64,000 nucleotides of DNA, taken from contig CP060234.1 in the NCBI GenBank assembly GCA_023898685.1, forward strand, positions 1,054,001 to 1,118,000. The letters run 5' to 3'. The translations under genes and the position numbers were made by a program. Source of the DNA: Phycisphaeraceae bacterium. GTDB lineage: Bacteria > Planctomycetota > Phycisphaerae > Phycisphaerales > UBA1924. The notes under the pieces were generated by a model. It was not told the DNA's origin. It made no database searches and worked only from the letters and a program-made list of their open reading frames with translations. Within the stretch, counting starts at the first letter, position 1. Each line of letters opens with the position of its first letter. Positions 16,327 to 25,831 of the stretch are shown here, piece by piece.

Positions 16327-18810
16327 ATGACGCACGGGCCTCAAGCCGTCCCTCCCTTCCGAACACCAGCGCCGGAGCCGACGCCCGGCGGACCGTTCCC
16401 GCTCGTGAGCGTGGTCACGCCGAGCTACAACCAGGCCGCCTACATCGAGGACACGCTGCGATCCGTCGCCTCGCAGGACTACCCCGCCGTCGAGCACATC
16501 GTCATCGACGCGTGTTCCGATGACGGCACGGCCGACATCCTGGAGCGATGGCGCCCCAGGCTCGCCCACGTCGTGATCGAGCCCGACCGCGGCCAGGCCG
16601 ACGCGATCAACAAGGGCATGGCGCTCGCGCGGGGCGACATCCTCACCTGGCTCAACAGCGACGACCAGCTCGCCCCGGGCGCCCTCGCCTCCGCCGTCCA
16701 GGCGTTCCGGCAGACGGGGGCCGACATGGTGGCCGGGGTCGTTGAGGTGGAGTCCGGGGGCCAGACGATCGAACGGCACCTCACCTGCGCCGCCGACGGT
16801 TCGGGCCGGGCTCCGCTCGACATCGAGGGCCTGCTCGATCTCACCCACGGGTGGCACGCGGGCAAGTACTTCTATCAGCCCGAGGTGCTGTTCACGAGAG
16901 ATCTCTGGCTTCGCGCCGGCGCCCGCGTCGACGACAGCCTGCGCTGGTCGATGGACTACGAGCTGTGGACGCGCTTCGCCGAGGCGGGCGCGCAGCTCGC
17001 CGTGATCGGGCGGCCCGTCGCTCGCTTCCGCGTGCACCCGCAGCAGAAGACATCCGACCGGCCCGCGTTCGAGGCCGAACTCGAGGCGCTCCGGCCCGGG
17101 CTCGTGCAGCGCCTGGGGCGCGATCCGGCGCCGCACACGCCGGCCCGGATCGACCACGCGACCATGGTCTTCCTGAGTGACGCGGCGGGGGGCACCGGCG
17201 CCTCAATCGCGCACGAGCGGCTGGCCCGGGCCTGCGCCGCGGCGGGCCACCGGGTCCACCTCCTCGCGTGCACCGACGGCCCGACCTACGACACCAGCCC
17301 CAGCGTCGGCGCCGATCGCGTGCTCGAAGCCATCGCGTCACACGCCCCGGACCTCGTCGTGCTCGGGCCGATGCACTCGGCCGCGCTCCAGCCCTCGGTC
17401 ATCGATCGTGCGTGCCGGCGCTGGGCCACGGCGTTCGTCCTGCACGACCAGTGGCTCTTCACGGGCCGCTCGCCCTACACCGCCGGGCGACTCGACCCAC
17501 GCGGGGGATACGCCGAAGACTGGACCGATCCGTCCGCCTATCCGGCCGCCGACCCCGCGAACATCCGCGAGGCGTGGCTCACCAAGCGGCGCGCCCTGCA
17601 CGGGGCGCACGCCCCCCTGCTCCTCGCCGGCAGCGCGTGGATCGCCGAGTTCGCCCGCGAAGCGCTCGCGCAGACGCCGGCCGAGATCGCGAACGCGGGC
17701 CCCGTCGCGCCGGTCGCGAGGTTTCCGCTCGCTGTCCCTACCGACACGTTCCGGCCCGAGCGGCGGGACGCCGTCCGTCGCCGGCTGGGCTTGCCCACCG
17801 ATCGGCCGATCATCGCCACCGCCACCACCGATGCCCGCGACCCGCGAAAGGGCCTCGGCCTCCTCGTCGAAGCGATGGGAAGGCTCCGGCACGACGACGC
17901 GATCCTCCTCCTCCTCGGCGCCGCCGGAGGCGACATCGAGGATCTGGGGCCCAACGTGCGAGCGGTCGGTCACATCGAAAGCCCCGGCTCGCTCGCCTCC
18001 TGGTACGCGACCGCCGACCTGCACGTGCACCCCGCCCGCATGGAATCGTTCGGCCAGACGCTGATGGAGGCCGCCGCGTGCGGCGTGCCATCGGTCGCGC
18101 TGGCGAACACGGGGATACCGGATTCACTCATCCATGACGTGACCGGCGTGATCGCCGAGCGGCCCGACGCCGGCGCGCTGGCCGACGCGATCGACGGGCT
18201 CCTCGACGACGATGACCGCCGCGCCCGCGTCGCCGCCAGCGCCCGTCGATACGCCGAGTCACGCCACAGTCTCGCCGCCGCCTACGCCGGCTTCTTCGGC
18301 GCCCTCGACCGCTCCGGGTGGCGCGAGCGCCTCGGGCTTCGCCGCAAGATCGGGCTCAGCCCCGAGGACCCCCCGCCGCTCGATTTCCAGCTGATCCCGC
18401 CCGAGCGCCCCCGGTGGGAGGCCCGCTCGGGGTGGACCCCCTGGGAGGGGCCGTATCCGGATCACGGCCTGCCCCGGTGCCGATGGACGCTCGGCCCCGT
18501 CGCGAGGTTCGTCTTCCGCGGCATCACACCCGGGCCCAAGACGGTTGTGGTCCATTGCCACAACTACTGGGCCGGCCAGCGCGTCCGCCTGTGCATCGCG
18601 GGCGATGCACAGCCGCAGGGCGAGCACCGGCCCGAGCCCCTCGGCGACGCGTCGCCGCAATCCCTGGGCTTCCGCCTCACGGCGCTCCGCAACACGATCG
18701 AACTCGAGCTCCATTGCTGGGTGTGGGACCGGCTCAACGAATCCAGGCCGGTAGCGCTTCTGGTCACCGGGATAGACTTGCTCGACGGGTTCAGGCCGGT
18801 CCGCGCCTAG
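16327..18810 (+). CDS. GT2-GT4 fusion glycosyltransferase with C-terminal beta module
   Basis: This 827-residue protein joins three domains. Residues about 25-250 are a GT2 domain (VSVVTPSYNQ, WLNSDDQ). Residues about 280-660 are a GT4 domain that opens MVFLSDAAGGTGASIAHERL and has the catalytic stretch ESFGQTLMEAAACGVPSV. Residues about 700-827 are a beta-rich module with the EGPYPDHGLPRCRW signature, related to the module in the methyltransferase at 4673. Protein homology to GT2 enzymes begins just after the ATG at 16327. Open frame upstream to 13987 is the antisense or off-frame reading of other genes. It is divergent from the small sulfotransferase. Confidence 0.88.
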   Translation: MTHGPQAVPPFRTPAPEPTPGGPFPLVSVVTPSYNQAAYIEDTLRSVASQDYPAVEHIVIDACSDDGTADILERWRPRLAHVVIEPDRGQADAINKGMALARGDILTWLNSDDQLAPGALASAVQAFRQTGADMVAGVVEVESGGQTIERHLTCAADGSGRAPLDIEGLLDLTHGWHAGKYFYQPEVLFTRDLWLRAGARVDDSLRWSMDYELWTRFAEAGAQLAVIGRPVARFRVHPQQKTSDRPAFEAELEALRPGLVQRLGRDPAPHTPARIDHATMVFLSDAAGGTGASIAHERLARACAAAGHRVHLLACTDGPTYDTSPSVGADRVLEAIASHAPDLVVLGPMHSAALQPSVIDRACRRWATAFVLHDQWLFTGRSPYTAGRLDPRGGYAEDWTDPSAYPAADPANIREAWLTKRRALHGAHAPLLLAGSAWIAEFAREALAQTPAEIANAGPVAPVARFPLAVPTDTFRPERRDAVRRRLGLPTDRPIIATATTDARDPRKGLGLLVEAMGRLRHDDAILLLLGAAGGDIEDLGPNVRAVGHIESPGSLASWYATADLHVHPARMESFGQTLMEAAACGVPSVALANTGIPDSLIHDVTGVIAERPDAGALADAIDGLLDDDDRRARVAASARRYAESRHSLAAAYAGFFGALDRSGWRERLGLRRKIGLSPEDPPPLDFQLIPPERPRWEARSGWTPWEGPYPDHGLPRCRWTLGPVARFVFRGITPGPKTVVVHCHNYWAGQRVRLCIAGDAQPQGEHRPEPLGDASPQSLGFRLTALRNTIELELHCWVWDRLNESRPVALLVTGIDLLDGFRPVRA

Positions 18811-18865
18811 CCCGGTCTCCGGCAACAAACCGGCCGAGCGACCGCCCGGGAGCCCACGCGACGAC

Positions 18866-20179
18866 ATGGAAACGATGATCCAGCATCACCCGCAGCAGCC
18901 CGGTATATCGCCCGTGGGGCCAGAGTGCCTCACTGATCTTCTCGGCGAGCTGCTCGCCCCACCACAAACGGGGCCCCTGCGCGTCGAGATCTGGACCGAC
19001 GACGTGTCCCGTCTGGCGCCGACGCTGCGCACAGCGAGGCCGGACGCCCGCCTCGACATCCATCTCCGGACGCCGAGCGGCCGGGGTGACGCCGGCATCG
19101 ACGCCGCCCAGCCCTTCGCCGCCGTCTCGCCGAACCGCGACGCCGTCGTCGCCTGGGAGCTCACGGTCGACCGGGCGGGCATCGCCCCGGTGGTCGACGC
19201 GATCTCCGCCTGCGGGGGTGAGGCGATCATCGCGCTGCGCCCGCCGCCGGGCACGCAGGGCGCCCGGCTGGTCGCCTGGCGGACCCGCCTCGCCCATGCC
19301 GTGAGCGAGGCCGGCGGCGACGCGGAGCATCTGGGTGTCACCGTCACCGGGTCGGACGTCTATCGCATCCGCCGCCTGTCCACCCGGCCGCTGCTGGTGC
19401 ACATCCACGTTCCCAAGTGCGGCGGGCAGAGCATCCACAAGCACCTGTGGGACACCTGGGGCGACGATCGCTTCCGGTATCTCCAGCCTTTCCACGTCTC
19501 GAGCAGCGCCACGCTCGAACGCTGGCTGAGCCAGCACCCCGAGGCCGACGCCATTTCGAGCCACACCTTCATCCGCGCCCATCCGAAGCGGCTCGCGGGC
19601 CGCACGTGTCTCTACGTGACGACACTGCGTCACCCGGTCCGCCAGCTTGTCAGCCATGTCCGGTATGTCGGGCAGAACTACCAGACGTTCCCGCCCCGCT
19701 TCAAGAAGCACCTGCCCGCCAAGGCCGACGAGCTGGCGCCCGCCGACCTGGCCAGGGCCCTCATCGACGGCGAGACGTACAGCTTCCAGCACGTGCTCGC
19801 GAGCTGGTACCTCGCCGTGCAGCAACGCTACACCCCACTTCTCACCGCGCTGCTCGAGCGCTTCACCCTCGTCGGCATCACCGAGTACATGGACCTGAGC
19901 CTGCGTCTGCTGAGCCGACGCCTCGCGCCCTACGGCCTCGACCTGCCGCCGCCTGAGCGGGCGCCGCAGGTCAACCGGTCCGCGCGGGGCCCGGGCGAGG
20001 TCGAGGTGGCCCTCGAGCGGCAGATCCGGCGCTACCTCGACACCCGCTTCCCGGCCGAGTTGGGTCTTTATTCCTGGGCGCTCGCGCGGTTCAAGGAGGA
20101 GATCGCCGAGGCGTTCGGCGAGGACGCCGCCGAAACCATCGACCCGCACAACGGCGATACGCTGGGCCTGAAGCCATGA
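18866..20179 (+). CDS. Sulfotransferase with extra N-terminal domain
   Basis: This 437-residue protein has a C-terminal sulfotransferase domain of the family 2 type, with the 5'-phosphosulfate loop VHIHVPKCGGQSIHKHLWD near residue 180 and the 3'-phosphate loop TTLRHPVRQLVSHVRY near residue 253. The VPK(C/T)GGxS form is typical of carbohydrate sulfotransferases such as heparan 2-O-sulfotransferase relatives. The first 170 or so residues form a separate alpha/beta region that I do not recognise. The gene overlaps the following SGNH gene as ATGA, which links sulfation and acylation in one transcript. An O-sulfated polysaccharide is the likely substrate. Confidence 0.82.
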   Translation: METMIQHHPQQPGISPVGPECLTDLLGELLAPPQTGPLRVEIWTDDVSRLAPTLRTARPDARLDIHLRTPSGRGDAGIDAAQPFAAVSPNRDAVVAWELTVDRAGIAPVVDAISACGGEAIIALRPPPGTQGARLVAWRTRLAHAVSEAGGDAEHLGVTVTGSDVYRIRRLSTRPLLVHIHVPKCGGQSIHKHLWDTWGDDRFRYLQPFHVSSSATLERWLSQHPEADAISSHTFIRAHPKRLAGRTCLYVTTLRHPVRQLVSHVRYVGQNYQTFPPRFKKHLPAKADELAPADLARALIDGETYSFQHVLASWYLAVQQRYTPLLTALLERFTLVGITEYMDLSLRLLSRRLAPYGLDLPPPERAPQVNRSARGPGEVEVALERQIRRYLDTRFPAELGLYSWALARFKEEIAEAFGEDAAETIDPHNGDTLGLKP

Positions 20180-21309
20180 CCGGGCCCGCCCAGCACCCCG
20201 AGACCGACGCCTCGCGGCGCGAGCACCTTCGTGTCCGCAACGCCGCTTTCTGGCGCACCGTGGCGCTGGCTGTTGTCGTCATCGTGGCCAGCCACGTGAT
20301 CGAACGCCGCATGAGCTATTCGCTCGCCGACAAGCCGATGATCGTTCACGGCGGCTACGGCCTCTCCCTGGCCCGGATCCCGCCCAAACGGCCCGGCACC
20401 TTCCGCGTGCTCATGTTGGGCAACTCCGTCTATCAGAAGTGCGGCATCTGCCAGCAGTACCGCGCCGACGCCGAGGCGGAGCACCGGCCCATCGAGTTCA
20501 TCAACCTCGCCCAGATCGGCGCGAGCATCAACGACTATCCGCTCGAACTGGGCTGGGCCCTGGCCCAGGACGCCCGGCCCGACGCCGTCATCGTGAGTCT
20601 CGGCTCGTTCACATTCTCCGACCTGGGGTTCACGTTCAACACCGACGCCGATCAGATCGCCTATGTCCCCTCCGTGCACCGCCTCATCCCCGAGTCGTTC
20701 TACGAGCGGAACTTCGACCGCACCGCGGCCGTGCAGCGCACGATCAGCGCCATCGCGCCGCTCCGGCGGATCGACACGATCCTCCAGTACGACGCCACGC
20801 AGGCGATACAGATGGACCTCAAGGAGCGCGGCGTCGATATCGCCTGGCTCACCGGCACGCTGCCGCTGCCCAGGCTCAATCTCGTCGTGAACCAGTTCGA
20901 CGCCGATCGCCGCAGGGGCCGGCGGCCCGAGGGCGAGGCCTGGCTCGCCCGCCCCTTCAAGCCCGACGCCGACCAGACGTTCAACGAACTGCTCGACATG
21001 ATCGACCACGCCGGCGTTCCCGCGTTCGTGATCCGCCAGCAGTGCGGCCACAAGCCCATCTCCGAGCAGGCTCTCGCGCTGATCGAAGAGGCCGTGAGCC
21101 GCCCCAGGGCGGTGCCCGTGGGGTTCGTCGATCTCGAGCATCTGTGGACACCCGACGACTTCGGCGATGACATCCACCCCACGCGCGAACACGCCCCCGC
21201 GTACACAAGGAGTCACTACGACGCGTTCATCCGCTTCATCGAGTCCACCGCCAGCGCCGCGGCCATCGCCCCCACGACCAGCGGGGCGATGACTTCCCAG
21301 AGGAACTAG
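20176..21309 (+). CDS. SGNH hydrolase-like membrane-anchored protein
   Basis: This 377-residue protein has one N-terminal membrane helix (about residues 28-42) and a predicted extracytoplasmic SGNH domain. The block I serine is Ser84 in VLMLGNSVYQ, with Asn where most family members have Asp. The C-terminal Asp-His pair lies in GDDIHPTREH near residue 331. It is followed after five bases by an MBOAT gene. In AlgI/AlgJ, DltB/DltD and PatA/PatB systems an MBOAT protein passes an acyl group to an SGNH partner, so O-acetylation of the exported glycan is inferred. It starts in overlap with the sulfotransferase stop. Confidence 0.75.
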   Translation: MTGPAQHPETDASRREHLRVRNAAFWRTVALAVVVIVASHVIERRMSYSLADKPMIVHGGYGLSLARIPPKRPGTFRVLMLGNSVYQKCGICQQYRADAEAEHRPIEFINLAQIGASINDYPLELGWALAQDARPDAVIVSLGSFTFSDLGFTFNTDADQIAYVPSVHRLIPESFYERNFDRTAAVQRTISAIAPLRRIDTILQYDATQAIQMDLKERGVDIAWLTGTLPLPRLNLVVNQFDADRRRGRRPEGEAWLARPFKPDADQTFNELLDMIDHAGVPAFVIRQQCGHKPISEQALALIEEAVSRPRAVPVGFVDLEHLWTPDDFGDDIHPTREHAPAYTRSHYDAFIRFIESTASAAAIAPTTSGAMTSQRN

Positions 21310-21314
21310 AGGCC

Positions 21315-22772
21315 GTGCTCTTCCACTCGTGGGTGTTCTGGTCCTACTTCGTTCTGGTCTACCTCGCCTACCTGCGGCTGGGCCGGCGGGGGCAGAACCT
21401 CCTGCTGCTCGGCGCCAGCTACCTGTTCTACGCGGCGTGGGACTGGCGGTTCTGCGGCCTGCTGCTCGTGTCGACCGTCGTCGATTTCTGGGCCGGCCAT
21501 CGGATCGCGACAAGCGAGGGGCGTCGCCGCCGCGTCTATTTGCTCATCAGCCTCGTCACCAATCTGGGCCTGCTCGGCTTCTTCAAATACTTCGACTTCT
21601 TCGCCAAGAGCATGGCGGCCATGCTCGCCCACTTCGATATCCAGGCGAGCCCGGTCCTGCTCAACGTCATCCTGCCCGTCGGCATCAGCTTCTACACCTT
21701 CCAGACCCTCAGCTATTCGATCGACGTCTACCGCGGCGTGACCAAGCACACCCGCAACCCGCTCGACTTCGCCCTCTACGTGAGCTTCTTTCCCCAGCTC
21801 GTCGCCGGCCCGATCGAACGCTCCGACCGGCTCCTGCCCCAGATCGAGCACGAGCGTCGCCTCACCCACGACCACCTCCGGCAGGGATTCTGGTGGATCC
21901 TCTACGGCATGTTCATGAAGGTTGCGGTCGCCGACAACCTCTCCGTCTACGCCGACGGCCTGTTCGGCGACCCCGCACCCCAGGGCTTCGAGGTCTGGAC
22001 CCGTGTCCTCGCCTTCACCTTCCAGATCTACGGCGACTTCGCGGGCTACTCCGCCATCGCCCGCGGCGTCGCCAGCCTCATGGGCTTCTCGCTCATGGTG
22101 AACTTCGACGCCCCCTACCTCTCGTCGAGCCCCAGCGAGTTCTGGCGACGCTGGCACATCAGCCTCTCCACCTGGCTCCGCGATTACCTCTACATCCCGC
22201 TGGGCGGCAACCGCGGCGGCGTCATAGGCACCTGCCGCAACCTCGCCCTCACCATGCTGCTCGGCGGGCTCTGGCACGGCGCCGGCTGGAACTTCGTCCT
22301 CTGGGGCGCCTACCAGGGCGCGCTCCTCATGATCTACCGGGTCGTCCAGCGCCCCGTCGTTCGCGCCGTCGACCGATTCATGGGCTCCGACCCCGCCACG
22401 CCCACGGCCCCCGTCCCCGCTGCCGCCAGGCATGTCCTCCGCTGGATCATGACCCTCTTCTTCTTCCTCCTGACCATCTACGGCTGGCTGCTCTTCCGCT
22501 GCCACAGCTGGGAGCAGATCGTCACGCTCACCAGGGCCGGGCTTGATCTCAATGCGCTCTGGGAGGCCCGCGACGCCAACCTCCTCGCCACGATCGCCGT
22601 GCTCATCGCCCCAGTTCTTCTCCTCGATGCGCTCAACTACCGCACCGGGTCGGTCGACTTCGTGCTCCGGTGGCCCAAGGCCGTCCGTTGGCTGTTCTAC
22701 GCCGCCATGGGCGCCTGGATCTTCCTGCTCGGCCACCGCGGGGGAGAAGCGTTTATCTACTTCCAGTTCTGA
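21315..22772 (+). CDS. MBOAT O-acyltransferase (AlgI/DltB-like)
   Basis: This 485-residue integral membrane protein belongs to the membrane-bound O-acyltransferase family. The invariant histidine is in GGLWHGAGWNF near residue 320, and the family block PSEFWRRWHISLSTWLRDY precedes it. About ten membrane segments are visible. It starts at GTG 21315. It would carry acyl groups, probably acetyl, across the inner membrane for transfer to a polysaccharide with the SGNH protein encoded upstream. It ends eight bases from the stop of the convergent GT4 gene. Confidence 0.92.
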   Translation: MLFHSWVFWSYFVLVYLAYLRLGRRGQNLLLLGASYLFYAAWDWRFCGLLLVSTVVDFWAGHRIATSEGRRRRVYLLISLVTNLGLLGFFKYFDFFAKSMAAMLAHFDIQASPVLLNVILPVGISFYTFQTLSYSIDVYRGVTKHTRNPLDFALYVSFFPQLVAGPIERSDRLLPQIEHERRLTHDHLRQGFWWILYGMFMKVAVADNLSVYADGLFGDPAPQGFEVWTRVLAFTFQIYGDFAGYSAIARGVASLMGFSLMVNFDAPYLSSSPSEFWRRWHISLSTWLRDYLYIPLGGNRGGVIGTCRNLALTMLLGGLWHGAGWNFVLWGAYQGALLMIYRVVQRPVVRAVDRFMGSDPATPTAPVPAAARHVLRWIMTLFFFLLTIYGWLLFRCHSWEQIVTLTRAGLDLNALWEARDANLLATIAVLIAPVLLLDALNYRTGSVDFVLRWPKAVRWLFYAAMGAWIFLLGHRGGEAFIYFQF

Positions 22773-22780
22773 CCCGCCAC

Positions 22781-23983
22781 CTACGGCAGCAGTTCCTTGA
22801 ACAAGGCCGCGTGCTCGGCCGCGCACCGGGCCCAACTGAACGCCCCGGCCCGCGCCCGCCCAAGGTCGGCCAGCCGCGCGCGCTCGGCCTCGTCACCCGC
22901 CAGTGTCGCGAGGATTCCCGCCCACGCCGCCGCGTCGTCCGGCGCTGCCACCAGCGACGATCCGCCCGCCACCTCGACCAGCGAGGCCGCCGACGAGATC
23001 CCGGTCGGTGCCCCCAGCCGCATCGCTTCGAGCAGTGGAAGCCCGAACCCCTCGTACAGGGACGGATAAACGAGCCCCCGCGATGCGAGCAGCAGAGCCG
23101 CGGCCTGAGCGTCATCGACATATCCCGGCGCGATCACGCTCGCCGCCATCGGGTGCTCGGCGAGCGACGCCCAGAACGCCGACCCGCCCCAGCCCGGCCG
23201 GCCCGCGAACACCAATTTGAGACCGCCCCGCTCGCTCTCTGACATCTCGCCCAGCGCGTCGAGCAGCACGCGGTGGTTCTTCCGAGGCTCGATCGTCCCG
23301 AGGCACACGATCAGGCGGTCGCCCTCACCGAGACCCAGCCGTGAGCGCACCCCCGAAGGCGTCCAGTCCGCCGGGGCCTCGGGCCAGCGAGGCCCAAGGT
23401 GGATCACGCGCGCGCTCGCCGGGTCCAGGCCCCGAGTCGCGAGGTGCGGCCCCAGCGCGTCCGCGGTCGCACGCGACACGCAGACGAACGCGTCGCTCCA
23501 ATCGAGCCTCGCCTCGAATGCCCGACGCCAGTGTTCCACCCGGTGAGCCGGATGGTCACCCGGACGGTCGAGCACGGAAAGATCGTGCACGGTGGTGACC
23601 ACGCGCCGCCCACGCGCCGCCGGGATGTGGTTCGGCTCCCAGAACAGCCCTGCATCCAACGCCGATACGCGTTGAACGCACTCCAGGCCCGCCTGCAACA
23701 CTGGCCTGAAGGCCCCCGCCGCCCCGCCTCGCCCGCACGCCTCGGCGTGCTCGCCGGCAAGGCGATCGAGCGTCGTCATCTTCACGGGGTCGATCTGATC
23801 GAGTGACCCGAACCGGAACGGCTCGGGCAGCCGCGGGTAGCGCGACCGGGTCCAGCGCCCGATCCCCCCGACGGGAATCGTCACCTCCTCGCGAGGCCAG
23901 TGCGAGAGCACCTCCGCGAGGTAATGCCCAACACCGGTCCGAACTCCGATGAGCGGGCGGTCGTTGAACACCACGCCAGCCAT
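22781..23983 (-). CDS. GT4 family glycosyltransferase
   Basis: This 400-residue cytoplasmic protein is a family 4 retaining glycosyltransferase. The N-terminal glycine-rich segment is GVRTGVGHYLAEVL, the nucleotide-sugar region includes CLGTIEPRKNHRVLLDAL, and the E-x7-E motif is EGFGLPLLEAM near residues 307-318. It resembles mannosyl- and rhamnosyltransferases of O-antigen clusters. It lies alone on the minus strand between the convergent MBOAT gene and two tRNA genes and marks the right end of the glycan locus. Confidence 0.9.
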   Translation of the reverse strand: MAGVVFNDRPLIGVRTGVGHYLAEVLSHWPREEVTIPVGGIGRWTRSRYPRLPEPFRFGSLDQIDPVKMTTLDRLAGEHAEACGRGGAAGAFRPVLQAGLECVQRVSALDAGLFWEPNHIPAARGRRVVTTVHDLSVLDRPGDHPAHRVEHWRRAFEARLDWSDAFVCVSRATADALGPHLATRGLDPASARVIHLGPRWPEAPADWTPSGVRSRLGLGEGDRLIVCLGTIEPRKNHRVLLDALGEMSESERGGLKLVFAGRPGWGGSAFWASLAEHPMAASVIAPGYVDDAQAAALLLASRGLVYPSLYEGFGLPLLEAMRLGAPTGISSAASLVEVAGGSSLVAAPDDAAAWAGILATLAGDEAERARLADLGRARAGAFSWARCAAEHAALFKELLP

Positions 23984-24083
23984 GCGAGGCGGATCGTAGC
24001 AGCCCCCGCGTCGGCCACCCCACAGGCACCCGACCGACCGTCGACCCAGCCGCGATCGGCCGCGGGCTCAACCTGCCGCACAA

Positions 24084-24156
24084 TGGAGCGGAGCGGACTC
24101 GAACCGCCAACTTCCAGCTTGCAAAGCTGGCACTCTACCAATTGAGTTACCGCCCC
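24084..24156 (-). tRNA. tRNA-Ala (anticodon UGC)
   Basis: The 73-base cloverleaf folds fully. It has a 7-bp acceptor stem, a 4-bp D stem, an anticodon stem CCAGC/GCTGG around the loop TTTGCAA, and a T stem with TTCGAGT. The acceptor stem has the G3-U70 wobble pair that identifies alanine tRNAs, and the discriminator is A. The 3' CCA is not encoded. It lies 70 bases downstream of tRNA-Lys. Confidence 0.95.
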
Positions 24157-24226
24157 AAGGCCGGGCATGATAGCGCCCCGGCCCGAAAGCCCGGGGCGGC
24201 GTCGCGGCATCCGAACCAAATGGGAA

Positions 24227-24299
<73 letters not shown>

Positions 24300-24320
24300 G
24301 CCTGAATGTCAGACAACGCC

Positions 24321-24350
24321 ATTATACCGCAGCCCAGCAGCCCCGGTCCG
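24321..24350 (-). promoter_or_regulatory. Probable tRNA promoter
   Basis: On the minus strand a perfect TATAAT lies at 24326-24321, about 22 bases before the tRNA-Lys 5' end. A partial -35 match CGGACC lies 18 bases further upstream. The position fits a promoter for the tRNA-Lys and tRNA-Ala pair. Confidence 0.6.
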
Positions 24351-24373
24351 CCCCGCACGGCAAGAATCGCGGC

Positions 24374-25645
24374 GTGAGCGATCATGCCAGAATCGCCGTC
24401 ATCGGGGCCGGGGCCGCCGGGCTCATGGCCGCCATCGCGGCCGGGCGGATACTCCGCCGCTCGGGCGGCGGACGGGTTGTCGCGCTCGACTCCGCCCGCA
24501 CCCTCGGCGCCAAAGTCCTGGTTTCCGGCGGCGGCCGCTGCAACGTCACCCACGACCACGTCGACGAGCGGGCCTACGCCGGCGGCTCGAAGAACACGAT
24601 CCGCACCGTCCTCCGGCGCTTCGGCGTGGCCGACACCGTCGCCTTCTTCCGTGATCTCGGCGTCGAATTGACACGTGAGCCCACCGGCAAGCTCTTCCCC
24701 ACCACCGACACCGCCCGCACAATCCTCGATGCCCTGCTCTCCGCGGCCCGCGACGCCGGCGTCGAACTCCGCCACCCCGCCCTCGTCGCCTCCGTCGAGC
24801 TCGTTGCAGACCGGGGCGACTCCCCGACATTCGCCCTCCATACCGATCAAGGCACGCTCACCGCCGATCGCGTCATCCTCGCGACGGGCGGCCGGTCGCT
24901 CCCGAAGACCGGCTCCGACGGGCACGGCTACGCCATCGCCCGCGCCCTGGGTCACACGACCACCCCGCAGATCCTCCCCACCCTCGTCCCGCTCACCCTC
25001 GACGCCGCCTGCCCACTCCGCGCCCTGTCGGGCCTCACCCTCCCCGTTCGCATCGAGCTTCATTCGGGCACGTCCAGACGCGTCGTCTCGTTCTCCGATT
25101 CCACCCTCTGCACCCACTTCGGCCTCTCGGGCCCCGCGATCATGGACATCAGCCGGCATTACCTGCTCGAGCGCGCCGCCGACCCGGGCGCCCATCTCGT
25201 CGCGAACTTTCTTCCCGACGCCGACCGAGAGGCCCTCGAACACGAACTCGTCGGGCTCGGCCCCCGCCGCATCGCCGCCTGGCTCCGCGACAAGCTGCCC
25301 GAACGCCTCGCCGATGTCCTCTGCGACCACGCCGGTATCGGCCGCAACACCACCGGCGCCACCCTCCGCAAGGACGCCCGCCGTCGGCTGATCGACGCGG
25401 TTTTCCGGTTCCACCTCCCGGTGACCGGGAGCCGCGGCTTCACGCACGCCGAGGTCACCGCGGGCGGCGTCATGCTCGATGAGATTGATCCCGCGACCAT
25501 GGCGTCGCGTCGATGCCACGGCCTGTTCTTCTGCGGCGAGATCCTCGACGTTGACGGGCGAATCGGCGGGTTCAACTTCCAGTGGGCCTGGGCCACCGGC
25601 CACCTCGCGGGCCTCGGTGCGGCGAGGTCACTCGCGGCGGACTAG
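24374..25645 (+). CDS. HI0933/YhiN-family FAD-dependent oxidoreductase
   Basis: This 423-residue flavoprotein opens with the FAD dinucleotide-binding motif IAVIGAGAAGLMAAIAAG and has the family-specific GGGRCNVTHD near residue 53. A second conserved segment, CTHFGLSGPAIMDIS, lies near residue 240. The C-terminal MLDEIDPATMASRRCHGLFF followed by GEILDVDGRIGGFN is also typical of the HI0933 group. The family is widespread but its physiological substrate is not established. The start codon is GTG at 24374. It stands alone, divergent from the tRNA pair. Confidence 0.9.
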   Translation: MSDHARIAVIGAGAAGLMAAIAAGRILRRSGGGRVVALDSARTLGAKVLVSGGGRCNVTHDHVDERAYAGGSKNTIRTVLRRFGVADTVAFFRDLGVELTREPTGKLFPTTDTARTILDALLSAARDAGVELRHPALVASVELVADRGDSPTFALHTDQGTLTADRVILATGGRSLPKTGSDGHGYAIARALGHTTTPQILPTLVPLTLDAACPLRALSGLTLPVRIELHSGTSRRVVSFSDSTLCTHFGLSGPAIMDISRHYLLERAADPGAHLVANFLPDADREALEHELVGLGPRRIAAWLRDKLPERLADVLCDHAGIGRNTTGATLRKDARRRLIDAVFRFHLPVTGSRGFTHAEVTAGGVMLDEIDPATMASRRCHGLFFCGEILDVDGRIGGFNFQWAWATGHLAGLGAARSLAAD

Positions 25646-25762
25646 GTGCCCGCCGAGGCCCTGAGCCAGATCGCCCGAGCCGGGCCGCTCCAGCCTTCAT
25701 GTCAGGATGCGCCGATAGCGACGCGTTGGTCCCCGGATACGACGGGGTGCGGACTTCCAACC

Positions 25763-25791
25763 AAAAGAAAACCGGGGACAACCGCCCCCGG
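25763..25791 (-). terminator. Rho-independent terminator of flgM
   Basis: On the minus strand a hairpin with arms CCGGGG/CCCCGG (25791-25786 and 25777-25772) is followed by TTTTCTTTT at 25771-25763. It lies about 40 bases after the flgM stop codon. Confidence 0.75.
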
Positions 25792-25831
25792 AGCGCAACA
25801 TCGCCGTTTGATTCACACGATGAGCCGCGGA

